A stretch of 64,000 bases of DNA, taken from positions 30,345-94,344 of the forward strand of contig CAICTM010000192.1 of assembly GCA_903772945.1 (NCBI GenBank), in the 5' to 3' direction. Position numbers and translations under genes: made by a program. The notes beneath the pieces are model-generated. The model saw only the letters and a list, made by a program, of their open reading frames with translations, did not search any database and was not told the origin of the DNA. Positions 10,860 to 21,389 of the stretch are shown here, piece by piece (within the stretch, counting starts at the first letter, position 1; each line of letters opens with the position of its first letter). This DNA comes from Seminavis robusta. Lineage: Eukaryota; Bacillariophyta; Bacillariophyceae; Naviculales; Naviculaceae.

Positions 10860-13800
10860 ATGAAGTTCTCCCCCACCATTCTTGATGCCCTCAACCATCA
10901 TGCCTCCGAGACTCCCAACAAGGTCGTCTTTGCTTGGGTCGACATCAAGTGTGAGGAACAGGACAAGATGACATTCAAGCAGCTGGAAGACCAGTCCAAC
11001 ACTGTGGCAGCTCGCCTCATAAAACTGGGATGCCAAAAGGGAGATCGGGTTATGATTGCCTATCCCTTTGGTCTCGAGTTTTTGGCTGGAATGTTTGGAG
11101 CCATGAAGATTGGAGTTGTCCCCTGCTCCATTTATCCACCAAATCCCAGTCAACTCAAGACGGATATGCCAAAGTTCCGCAGATTTGCTGAGGATGCAGG
11201 AGCCAAATTTGCCCTTACTACAGCAACCTTTGCCACTGCCATGACTGCTGCTAGCGTCCTCTACAAGACTGGAGTAAAGTGGATCGGGACAGACAAACTC
11301 TCAATCAAGAAAACCAACCCCAACAAGCCCAAAGAATATGAAACGTTTGTGGGAGAACCAAATGAAATTTGCTTCATCCAATATACCTCAGGCAGCACTG
11401 GACGTCCCAAAGGAGTCATGATCAGTCATCAAAACCTGGCAGAGAACTGCAGGGCTGGCATTTCCTTGACTGATCTAGACACTTCTTCTGTGGTAGCTCT
11501 ATGGGTCCCTCAATATCATGGTACGTTCCAACAACCAAAATGAGCCTTATTTATGAACTATGCATTGTAGATGGCTCATCCTTGTCATTGATATCACCCA
11601 CAGACATGGGACTTGCAGGATTCATGTCCTGCCTCTATACTGGGAGTTATCTTGTGGTGGCATCACCCCTTGATTTTATTGCCCAGCCACTGCTGTGGTC
11701 CGATATGGTGGAAACATACAAGGCCACCCATACGGCAGCACCCAACTTTGCCTATGCCTTACTCCTCAAGAGGCTGGAGCAGGCCAAAAGGAGTGCTGAC
11801 TGGAGTTGTATGAAGGCTGCAATGTTTGGTGCTGAACCTGCCCAAAGCCATGTTGTGGCAGCAGTGGCTAAAACCCTCTCTGTCAAGCCTGAGTGTGTCT
11901 TTAACAACTACGGTTTAGCTGAATCAGTTGTGCTTCTCACAGGTGGACCTGCCCGCCCAGATGCTGAGGGTGTTGTATGCTGCGGTGATGTTGACTCCCC
12001 AACGATCAAGCTTCGAATTGTTGAGGATGGCAAGGAAGTTGAGGATGGACAAGTTGGAAGCATCTGGGCCCAGTCACCACGGGTTGCTGTTGGGTACTTT
12101 GGACAACCTGAGCTAACAATTTCAACTTTTGCCAATGCTTTGTCTGGCTATGAGGGTACTTGGCTCGACACTGGTGACTTGGGCAAGATTGTGGATGGAC
12201 AGCTCTATGTCACTGGAAGGGCCAAAGATGTCATCATTGTCAACGGGAAGAACTACTACCCAACAGATGTGGAATCATCCATTGATGCAGCCTTTGGTGA
12301 CATCATTCGTCCTGGGCGTACAGCAGCTTTCCAATATGGCGAGGATAGTATTGGCATAACAGTGGAGGCTCGCAAAGGGTTTGACAAGTTGGCAAACGAT
12401 GACTTGGCCATTCAAGTATCAAACCATGCCTCACAATTCCATGGGTTGTTTGCTGTTAAGGTTCTTGTTCTCAAGCTTGATGTGACACCCAAGACCACAT
12501 CTGGCAAGCTTAAGAGGAGTGAGATCAAGCAGACAACAGTTGCAGGTGCTTGGAATGATTCTTCTGTGATGTTGCAATTTCAGCGGGTGCAGGCAATGAT
12601 TCCTCTTAAGAAAAAGAAAAGAGCTTCTTTTCTTGAGAACACTTTTTCTAATCAAGGTATTGCCAGCAGTGAGTTTTATCTGTCTGTAGGAACCCAATGT
12701 GAAATCATGCGTGGATCGACATGCCCAAGTCAGTTCTCCGCCAAATATGACAATGCAATCACAGCTGTTTTTGGTTTTGAAGTGGATGCATCAAAAACAT
12801 GGGCTGAGAATGGACTATCATCCCTCAAGAGTGCAGAGCTCAGGAACAAGATTGAGGAAGAGATACACATAGTTCTCCCTGCCAACTTTGAACAGCTCTA
12901 CCCAACACCGGAGGCACTTTCCAATTTCTTGGAGGCGTCAAAGGTGAAAACATTTCCAAAGCAAGAGATTTACAATCACCCTGACTTCCTTTGGAAATCC
13001 TCAAGATCTAGGCTGAGCAAGTTGCAGCTAGGGGTGCTCCAAACTGTTGCCTCAACCTTGATCCTTCTCCTGATTGTTGTCTCCATTGTACCATCCTACT
13101 TTCTTGTATCCTGGCTTATGGACCAGTGTGACTCCACGAAAGTTGGGGAGTGCAACAGTTTATTCTTTTGGATTCTTCTGCCCCTGTCCTTCCCTCTGTA
13201 CCTTTTCTCATTTTCACTAACTGTGGTCTTCTGCAAGTATGCAGTCATTGGGACATATTTTCACAGTCAAGTTGATCTCCTGTCTTGGGGTTACCTGCAA
13301 TGGTGGTTTGTTGACAGAGTTCTGGAAATCTGGGAGTCCTTTGTGGGACCATTCATTGTGGAGACAAAGCTCATTTGGGTCTTCTATTGGCTTCTTGGAG
13401 CAGACCTGGCATGGTCAGCCAAGATTGAATCCTTTTTTCGAGAATTTGATCTTGTGAGAGTTGCGGACAACTCTGTGATCAACCACCCATTGAAGTGCAG
13501 AAAATTCTCCCAGTCAACAGAAACAGGTCCAAAATTGACCTTCCGACCCATCAATGTTGGGAAGCACTGCAATATCTCTGGTATGCTCTGCCCTGGAGCA
13601 AAGATTGGAGATGGCAGCATGGTTGAGAAATTTGCTGTGGTTGAAGATGGGGCTCAAGTGCCAGACGGTGTCCTGGCCAGAGGCAACCCAGCATGCCAAG
13701 CAGGCTCATTCAAATATCAAGAATCAATTTCTTTTGAAGAATCTGTTTTGGATGCCTTCAAGATTGTTTGGATAGTGGTGGAAGCATACCACTTCTTTGC

Positions 13801-15046
13801 ACTATCTTGCCTGGTGCATACCATGCTCCAATCCATTTTGCCCATCTGGAGATATGCCACTATTCTGCACTGGTTTCTACTGTTTCCGGCCACATCTTTC
13901 CTTGCTCTTGTCCCTAGTATTGCCCTCAAATGGCTTCTAATTGGGAAACGAGATGCAGCAGAGGAGTATGATGGTTCACTTTATCGGCAAGCAACCAATT
14001 GGGCATGTGACTTCCACTTCCGAATTGCATCCTGGTCCCAAACTCCTTTCTTTGGGCAAACAAGGTTCTGGCATATCATACTCTTCCTCCATGGCCTGGA
14101 TGTTGACATGGAATCTTGCATCAGCAACCCATACAGAATCTTCTTGCCTTCCAAGGTTGATTTTGTCAAGATTCGAAAGTCATTTGTTGCCACCAGTACC
14201 ATTGACTTGAACCAGCAGGCAGACTCCAAGATGGAAATTGTAGACAGTAGTGTCGGGTACAACTCCAATCTTCATACTGGGGCAAAGATCATCAAGTCAA
14301 AAATCCCTCCCAGGTCTGATGTTCGGAACAACATTACAGAGTTGAACCAAGCAGAAAGACCGTGGAAGGCTGGTTTCTTGATGGACTTGATTTTGCCAGA
14401 AGTTTTACAGCTATTGCTGAATGTAGCTATTTTTTCCAGCCTCATCCCTGCATATGAGATTGGTGCTGCCACAATGAAGAGCTCCTCTAGCATCATTGTC
14501 ATGTTTGGGTTGACAGCGGCCATTGTACTCCAGCTTTTTGTTTGGATTCTCTTGACCAAAGCTGTTGAAGGGTTGATGCTGAACCTACCAAGCCATGCGC
14601 AGCAGAGCTTTTGTGCAGTGTACATCAACCACATGTGGCAGTTTGGGGTTGGGAATTGGTTGGTCTTTCTCCTTTATGGCACACCCATGTTTGCCTACTA
14701 TGCTCGGATGATGGGGGCTACAGTGGAAGGTGATTTGTGGTTCTTTGGGAATTCTCTCTATGAGTATGCTAAGCTGCACTTTCAAGGTTGTACCATTGTG
14801 GATGATTCACATGTGAGTGGCCACTTCATTGATGGAAACGGTATCACCATAGATGACACCTATGTGACTGGTGTTCTGCATCCAGGGTGCTATGCCTCGG
14901 CTGGCTCAGTGGTTTCTGGGCCTGAACATGGACCTTGGAAGCTCTTCTTGAGGAAGGTTGATGAGGTGCATGTTGGATTCAATGATGAAGGGGAGAATAT
15001 CATTAAACAAGAGAGCTCTTCGTCAGTCGAGCTTCTTGATGTCTAG
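10860..15046 (+). CDS. Acyl-AMP ligase / carrier / membrane LbH synthase, copy 1 (intact)
   Basis: Two exons, 10860-11520 and 11604-15046, with an 83-nt intron (G|GTACGT...CACAG|AC), give 1367 residues. Residues 1 to about 560 are a fatty-acyl-AMP ligase: YTSGSTGRPKG near 177, WVPQYHDMGL near 215, YGLAES near 321, LDTGDLG near 406, and the catalytic Lys region TTSGKLKR near 518. About 590-665 is a carrier domain with the pantetheine site in ENGLSSLKSAEL. The rest alternates about six transmembrane segments (near 693, 737, 947, 970, 1150 and 1180) with three left-handed beta-helix lobes (about 836-920, 1046-1126 and 1252-1333). This C-terminal plan resembles the terminal region of bacterial Pls/PosA synthetases. 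The protein is inferred to activate a fatty acid, load it and transfer it at a membrane; acceptor unknown. It lacks about 370 residues present in copies 2 and 3. Confidence 0.8.
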
Positions 15047-17877
15047 GTGGCACTTCTTAGAGTCTAGCTAGTTTGTCAATGTTAGTTGTTACATAAGACT
15101 TGTGTATTGGAATTCCAACAGTAGTTGTCTGTAGCTATGGTAGCAGCTATCTAGAGGATAGCTCCGCAGTGGGACACTGGGTGAAAAGATGAGTAAACAA
15201 CAAAACATGCATCCAGTCTCAAAGAACCTTGTGGAAAAGGTATTGCCTCTTTGGGGCTTCCTTGTGTTGGCTGCTTTCTTGGGCCCAGAGTCAATAAAAA
15301 AATGACCGAGTCATGAGTGAGTGGGACTGCATGGGCCACTGCTACAATGCTGCATGTTCGATGAGGCTTTGGTTCAACGAGTATGCGGTGGCAGCAAGCA
15401 GTCACCTTGATTGTGGATGTCAGATGAGTAATACTACCAAGTTGTCTAGCTAGCTTTGGCGCTGGGAAGCCGCACCAGGTGGCAGCTTTGCCAATGACGA
15501 GATTGAGATATTAGATATGTTTGGAGGCTTGACTCTGAGCCAAAAGAAGGCTTGCGTGTCCGTGTTGTTGCTGGTAGCAGAGGCACGATCGATCGACATG
15601 TTTGCGTCATTCGCCGCGGTGCCGTACCACATCAGAGAGGTTGCAAGTGCCAGAAGCCCAATATAACTGGATCCTTCTTAAAATTTAATGTGTTGAACAC
15701 CACACTCCCTGGGGGAGATGGTGCATTTATGTTTACACGTAAGTATAAACATCATATCTATAATGTTTCCCCCATTCTGCTTCTGCTTTGGCTGTCCTAC
15801 CTTAAACCCGATGAAGAAGTAAGGCGGTAAAGCAGGCGGTAAACCAGGCGATGGAAGTGGGTGGAAGGCGGTGCAAGTTGTTTCAAGATGGTAAGCAATG
15901 CCCAAAGTTGGTCCAAGTTGATGCAGGAAATAGTAGGTCGATTTGTGCCAACCCCCTGGAACCAAAAAAAGAAAAAGTGCGTCGAAAAATGGATCCATAT
16001 TGCTCTAAAATCGCTCGATCTGTATTGCGTGCGAACCAACAGAAAGATTGACTCGGCGTGTTCCGTACCGGTACGGTGGACTCATCAAGTCATAGCAACC
16101 AAGGCAGGGATCTCTTCGCTACTACCATGACATCGGCAGCTGAAGGTTGGAGCCGCAGGGACGGAGAGAGTTTTTGAATCGGTGCTGCTTCAGCAATTAC
16201 CGATATTTTCGACACCCATTCTGCCGTTTCGCCACCGGCAAAGAAAACACAAGCTCGTCGAGGCACCGAGTTGGAACGAGGACCTGGTCTGCGAGTCTGC
16301 GAGAGCGATTATAGCAGATGAACGAGCCCATGGGAAAAAGTTCATCTTCTAGGACACCAGGTGAGTTGAAGTTGTTAAATCCTTCAGTACTAGTTGGTAT
16401 TAATGTAAAAAGCCAATGACTTTGTTAATTATTGGATCATGCTACTGCTCTTTCACGAAGCTTTTTCGCGCTTAAAGGGACCAAGTTCTCCATTGGTAAA
16501 TCCTTTGGCTCACATTTTAAAGGTTTTACACCGTCGAGTCATTGAAATCCGATCGAAATCGCAATCGCAATCTTCCTTATACGGAGCCACCGATTGGAGT
16601 AACCCATCAAGGACCACGGAGAGCTCATATCATCGATTCAAAGAACTGAGAGTGGTACTATTAGAAGCTAGCGCGATCCCTTGTGTGGTCAGCGGGTACA
16701 TCACCTTGGATTTTGGCAGCTCTCCAGCAAAGATTCATTGGATAAAGTCAGTAAGCTACCTCCACTGTTGCAATTTCCTCATAAACCAAGCCACTCCCAG
16801 CACCACGGCGATTCAGGAAGACTAAAGAAAGTGTAGCATTTTCTTTTAAAAAGCAAGTTAGTTCTTTTATGAGTAAGTGAGTAGGGCGTGAATAAGGGTG
16901 TGAGTTGGGTGTTAGTTGGGTGTGAGTTGAAGGTGAGTTCTTCCCCCAAGTGGAAAGTGCTTTCTAGTGCAGAGCAGTGCATGAGCAACACACTTACACG
17001 ACAATGCTGCACTCCCCTAGGGAGTGTGGTGCCGGTGAGGGTGCCTTTTTTGTGTGGGAAAAGGGATTCCGGAGGTCACCTGCAGTATCGTCACGGTTCG
17101 AATGGCCCAGTGGTGGTCTCCTGTGAAACCAATCCCCACTTCGGCCGGGAGCGGTTACCCAAAGCTTCGGCTGCAGCACAGTGATGATCTGTCCATTGGG
17201 GCCATATCCGTTATATAGATTTTGTTTTTTGGCTTTTTACATCAAAATGCTGGACCCAAGAACCTTGTGATCGATTTTCGCTGCACGTTCCAGAGCTATT
17301 CATACATGTAATGGATGGACGATCTTGCCAGAACCTTAACAATTAATTAATTTGTGCAGGTATTTTATTCCCAGGTCTTCACAGGAGAAACAGTACTTCG
17401 GATCCTTCGCAGGATTTAATGTGTTGGTTAACTTCTGAAAAGGCTACAAATCATATGATTTAATACCGATATCGCGCGAGCTCTCAAATTGATTCAAAGT
17501 GTCAAGGTCTGGAAGCCTGTGGAACATCAATCGGCGAGGTACCGGTTACCTTGAACTGTGAGGCCGATTGGATCCTTTGCTTCCAGTCGCTTCCTTTACG
17601 GTGGGAGACAGGATGCCTTTTCACCGTTCGGGGAACAGGCGGGCCTGCGCGTGGATCCAGAAATTTGGAGAGATCTTCAGAATCCAATCTTTCTCACAAA
17701 AATTTGCAGATCCAATTTGAACACAACGTCTTCACTCTTTTCCCTCCTCATCTGCAACCCATCCTCACCACCGTCCCCTCTAATCCAAACTGAGACACAA
17801 ATAAAGAACACAAGGTCTTCGCTCTTTGAAAGCTACCGGCAACTTGTACTGACTCGACTCACTTTACATTTCCAACC
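15047..17877. other. Intergenic stretch, no recognisable gene
   Basis: Several frames of 80-130 codons occur (for example 16439-16825 and 16888-17184, plus), but none has recognisable motifs or credible splice partners. A GGTTCGAAT at 17096 does not belong to a tRNA fold. The last part contains the leader of the next gene. Confidence 0.4.
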
Positions 17878-19534
17878 ATGAAGTTCCTTTTCCTTTCCTT
17901 GGCTCTGCTTGGCCCAGCCAGTGCTGTCACTCGTGAAGAATGCAAGACCGATTATTTGCCTCCACTGCTTGCCTGTATTGATTCCTTCGCGGGGAAAGGC
18001 ACCCCTGACTGCAGCTTGCTACCAATCCCAGATTTTGCAATGCCGCAGAACGAAGCCAACGAAATGGGCTATTGGGTGCAACAGCTCCGCGACACGCCCA
18101 CCTCTCATGTCTTTGCCGTGAGCGAGAATGCCTACAATGCTTTGATTCTGGTAGATGTGCCTCCCACGGATGATGCGGTGGAAACCAGCAGAGGTGGAAG
18201 GAGGAACTTGAAGGGAGGCAGAAAGCTGGAGGAAATGGAAGAGCCCGAATTGATGGACGCACCTGTAGAATCGTCGGGTGATGTCGACGTGGACGTTCCG
18301 GATGGAATCACTGTGGCGTTTGTGGACTTCCCGCCAACGTTTGCCACTGAAGGTGGCTCTTTTCTCATGAGTGCCATGAACGATATCCTCGAAATGCTCG
18401 AGGCCACGCTTGACGATGTTGCCAAAGTTGAAATGATCTACTCGCACGGGCATAACGATCACATCGGACTCGCGAATGCCACCTTTGGACACTTGGTTGA
18501 GTTGGGTTTTGATCCTGCAAGCATCCCCATCATTGCTCCTGAAGGAGTTCTGGAGCACTTTGAACACGCGATTGAAACAGGTATGTTTTGAGTTGCGTTG
18601 CACCTGACTTGGTGGATGGAGAGTTTGTTGCACTAACTTTTTCTGCGCTTAGGTTTCTTCACGTACAGGTAAATTGGTTTGGGCGTTGCTGCTGTCTTGC
18701 TTTATGGATTGCGCGTTTTACGTTGACCTTGCTTACGTTGTCTTTTCATGCTGCAGTGCTCCTTTGCCAACCAAGACTTTTACTGGCTTTATGGAATACA
18801 CGGTGGGACAGTCCACACCTTTGACCATGACAACCTTTGACGGTCACCAGTTTGGAGATAAGGATGTCATTCTTTTCATGGAGGCATTGGATACCGAAAA
18901 CCCGGCGATCATGATGGTTGTGGATGTCGTGTAAGACCTTTTTGTGTGTGCCCGCGACTGTCGGCTTGTATGCGTCTTCCATGCATCTAACAATATGAAT
19001 TGCTTCGTACGATTCGATTACTCTAGTTTCCCCAAGTGGGTTCCGTTCTTTTCCTTTGCCCTTTCCACTGATTTGTTGCAGTACATTGCAGCCCATGACA
19101 CGTTGCTTGAGTTTCCTCTCGGTGATGATGGTTATTTCGTGGGCGGTCACTTGAACCAAATTGGAGATCGTAATGATATACTTCTCAATCAGAACTTGAC
19201 TCAAGCGATCGTCGAGGCAGGAGCTCTTGCCCTACAAACGGTGGATGCTGGTGCCATTGTGGGAGGCACGGGTGCCTTTACTCCAGGTACGTACTCTGGT
19301 TTTCTGAGGAAGCGAACATAGTTGGTTGGGGATGTCTTACCGTCTCTTTTATGATTCAAAGGAACTCCCAACTATGGCAATTCCTGGGCTGGCTTTGGAG
19401 CCTACTTTGACGAGCTGGAACGTGTCTGCGCCAGAGCTGTGTTGGAGGAATACGGGTGCGATTTTGGAGGCCTTGACGTGACGCTCTATTCAAGCTGCCG
19501 CATGGCTCAGTCGTTCTGGCGCCTCGAGGTTTAA
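17878..19534 (+). CDS. Secreted metallo-beta-lactamase-fold hydrolase, five exons
   Basis: Exons 17878-18580, 18653-18668, 18757-18930, 19027-19286 and 19362-19534 join in frame to 441 residues. The start has a signal peptide (MKFLFLSLALLGPASA). The zinc-binding motif of the metallo-beta-lactamase superfamily is present as HGHNDHIG (HxHxDH), at about residue 190, and a later GGHL may supply another metal ligand. All introns are GT-AG, and the second exon is only 16 nt. A basic-acidic insert lies between the signal peptide and the fold. The substrate cannot be told; the superfamily covers hydrolysis of lactams, lactones, thioesters and phosphodiesters. The product is likely secreted or in the endomembrane system. 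If GTTTAA at 19529 were spliced out, the end could extend to about 19673, but that intron would be only 33 nt. Confidence 0.75.
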
Positions 19535-19891
19535 TTTTTAATTTGATTGCTTGCTTTGCAGCAGGAGGGAATGCAATCAGCGTCGCTATTCCTTCCAATG
19601 AGTCGAGTCTGCCTGGAGATCGAGAGATGCCACTCAAAATTGAAATTGATGTAGAACAACCAAAAATACTAATTTATGTAAAACAGTGCATAGCCTCTAT
19701 GCTATCTTTGGATTCCTTCGAAACCGTCGAATGGTGTCTCCGCTATGTACGATGTAGCTTAGCACCTTCTTGGCTTTGTTCGTGTTTCGATCGAGATTGT
19801 GAAGACGCGTGATCATGCGAGGGTCGGCCGACGCTCAGAACAGGGGAATTATACGGTCAGTACGGGTGAATTACAAAGGACTAAGGACTAC
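19535..19891. other. Stretch between hydrolase gene and TIR element
   Basis: Downstream region of the hydrolase gene. No gene or structured element was recognised. Confidence 0.4.
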
Positions 19892-21389
19892 GAGAGACCC
19901 TCAAACGCACGCGATGTAATACATGTAATACGTACAATGCGTATTCTACGTATAATACGTATTACACGTATTACACGATACGCATTGTACGTATTACACG
20001 TATTACACGTATTACACGTATTACACGGTCGCCAGCCAGCCTCCGTGACCGTTCGAGTGACCGTTCGCAAAATGGCTTCAACACCAATCTCCACCATGCA
20101 ATCTCCACCACAAAGAATCTCCACCACAAAGAACCACCATGACAACAACCTCTCTTCTCTTGTTTGTTTGAAGGATACAGAGGTTTCTGTTGTTATTTGA
20201 AGATAGTACCATCATTGTGGGTAAGTAGGCAATGTGGTATGGCTTTGTTGAAGCCAAGAAGACTGTTTCTGTGGAAAGATAGAAGGATTTCTCTCCATTC
20301 AACTCCTTCTTCATTCTCCTGCCCCCACTCTCTTTATCAGGCTTTGTCAAGCTCACAGGACCATTCTCTTTGCATTCATATACTTCTGAAGGCTCACTGA
20401 CGAAGCCTGTGGAAGATCTGGCCTTGAATTCTCTCATTGTCAACCACTTTCTGTAGGGACCAGTACTGAACCATGTAAGTACCTCAGTGCGCGCAACACG
20501 TGTTATACATGTTACGCGTGTAACACGTGTTATCATGTAATGTGTATTATATGTATCACCCGTGTTATACGTGTAACAGGTGTAACATGTATTATGCATA
20601 TCACCCGTGTTATACGTATCACCTGTATTATATGTATTACCTGTATTATACGTATTACCTGTATTATACGTATTACCCGTGTTCGTTGTCTCACCTATTT
20701 TTGTTTTCTGTTTAGTATTTTCGTTTAGGCATCATGGTGGATTCTGACGATGAATCTGGTCGCAAGACGATCACGGGGCAAACGAGAATGATGCAAAGAG
20801 ACGAAGGCTGAGGAATTTGAGGAGGGGATTCCCTTTGGCCTGACAATCCTGGTCCTTTTTTCCCCGAACAAATCACTCCCCGCAACTTTGTTACATGTAT
20901 TCAAGAAGCCATTCCGACGTATCATCAGCTAGTGAGGTTGCTACATTCACAATGATGGAAGCAGGAGTCCATTCTTCATCATTGATATTGTATCTAGCAA
21001 CATGAGAGAGTTCAGATAGGTAAGAGTCCATTTTACTTGATAAGCTGTCAGGTATTATGGCCTGCAACAGTGCATCTTCCTCTCTGCCTCCCAAACACCT
21101 GGCAAAACACCTTGCTAAGAAAACACCTGGCAAAAAAAACTTAGCAAAAATTCGCGCTGTGTATTATACGTAAAATACGTATAACACATAATACATTAAT
21201 ACGTCAAATACGTACAACACATAATAATGTAATACGTATAATATTGTTCCACTTGTGTTATCTGTGTTTTATACGTATAACTTGTTTAATACATATTAAA
21301 AATGTTATATGTGTAATACGTATAATCTGTAGAATACATAGTGAAAATGTTATACGTATAATACAACCGCGTGCGTTTCAGGGGCTCTC
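19892..21389 (-). mobile_element. TIR element with TACGTA-repeat arrays, copy A
   Basis: The ends are imperfect inverted repeats of about 22 bp: GAGAGACCCTCAAACGCACG on the left, GAGAGCCCCTGAAACGCACG read inward from the right. Flanks ACTAC and ACTCC could be a 5-bp target duplication with one mismatch. Inside each end, and again in the middle, are arrays of variants of TATTACACGTAT. Between the arrays, on the minus strand, lie two coding stretches shared with copy B (62442 on): about 20891-21133 (LGGREEDALLQAIIPDSL) and about 20078-20470 (YRKWLTMREFKARSSTGF). No transposase catalytic motif was recognised, so the element may be non-autonomous or of an unfamiliar class. Confidence 0.6.
20484..20686. 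repeat. Central tandem array of about 18-bp units
   Basis: Units such as TACCTGTATTATACGTAT repeat head to tail with drift, each centred on a TACGTA or TACGTG palindrome. The array lies between the two coding stretches of the TIR element and just before a CCCTACAG that could be a splice acceptor on the minus strand, so it may sit in an intron. Related but less regular arrays lie at about 19915-20033 and 21160-21366. Confidence 0.7.

Noticed and set aside
12584-12690. A possible intron in copy 1 at the shortened linker (GTGCAG...CTGTAG)
   Set aside because: Removing these 107 bases would shift the carrier domain out of frame, while the unspliced frame is open.
13981-14785. Several minus-strand ORFs inside synthase copy 1
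   Set aside because: They are shadows of the long coding frame; the same shadows recur opposite copies 2 and 3.
17085-17115. GGTTCGAAT resembling a tRNA T-loop
   Set aside because: The flanking bases do not form the T-stem, and no acceptor or anticodon stem is found around it.
19529-19673. Extra 3' exon of the hydrolase gene
   Set aside because: It would need a 33-nt intron, shorter than any other intron here; the in-frame TAA at 19532 is simpler.
19915-20033. Regular short repeats resembling a CRISPR array
   Set aside because: Units are contiguous variants of a palindrome with no unique spacers, lie between transposon-like inverted ends, and the genome is eukaryotic.
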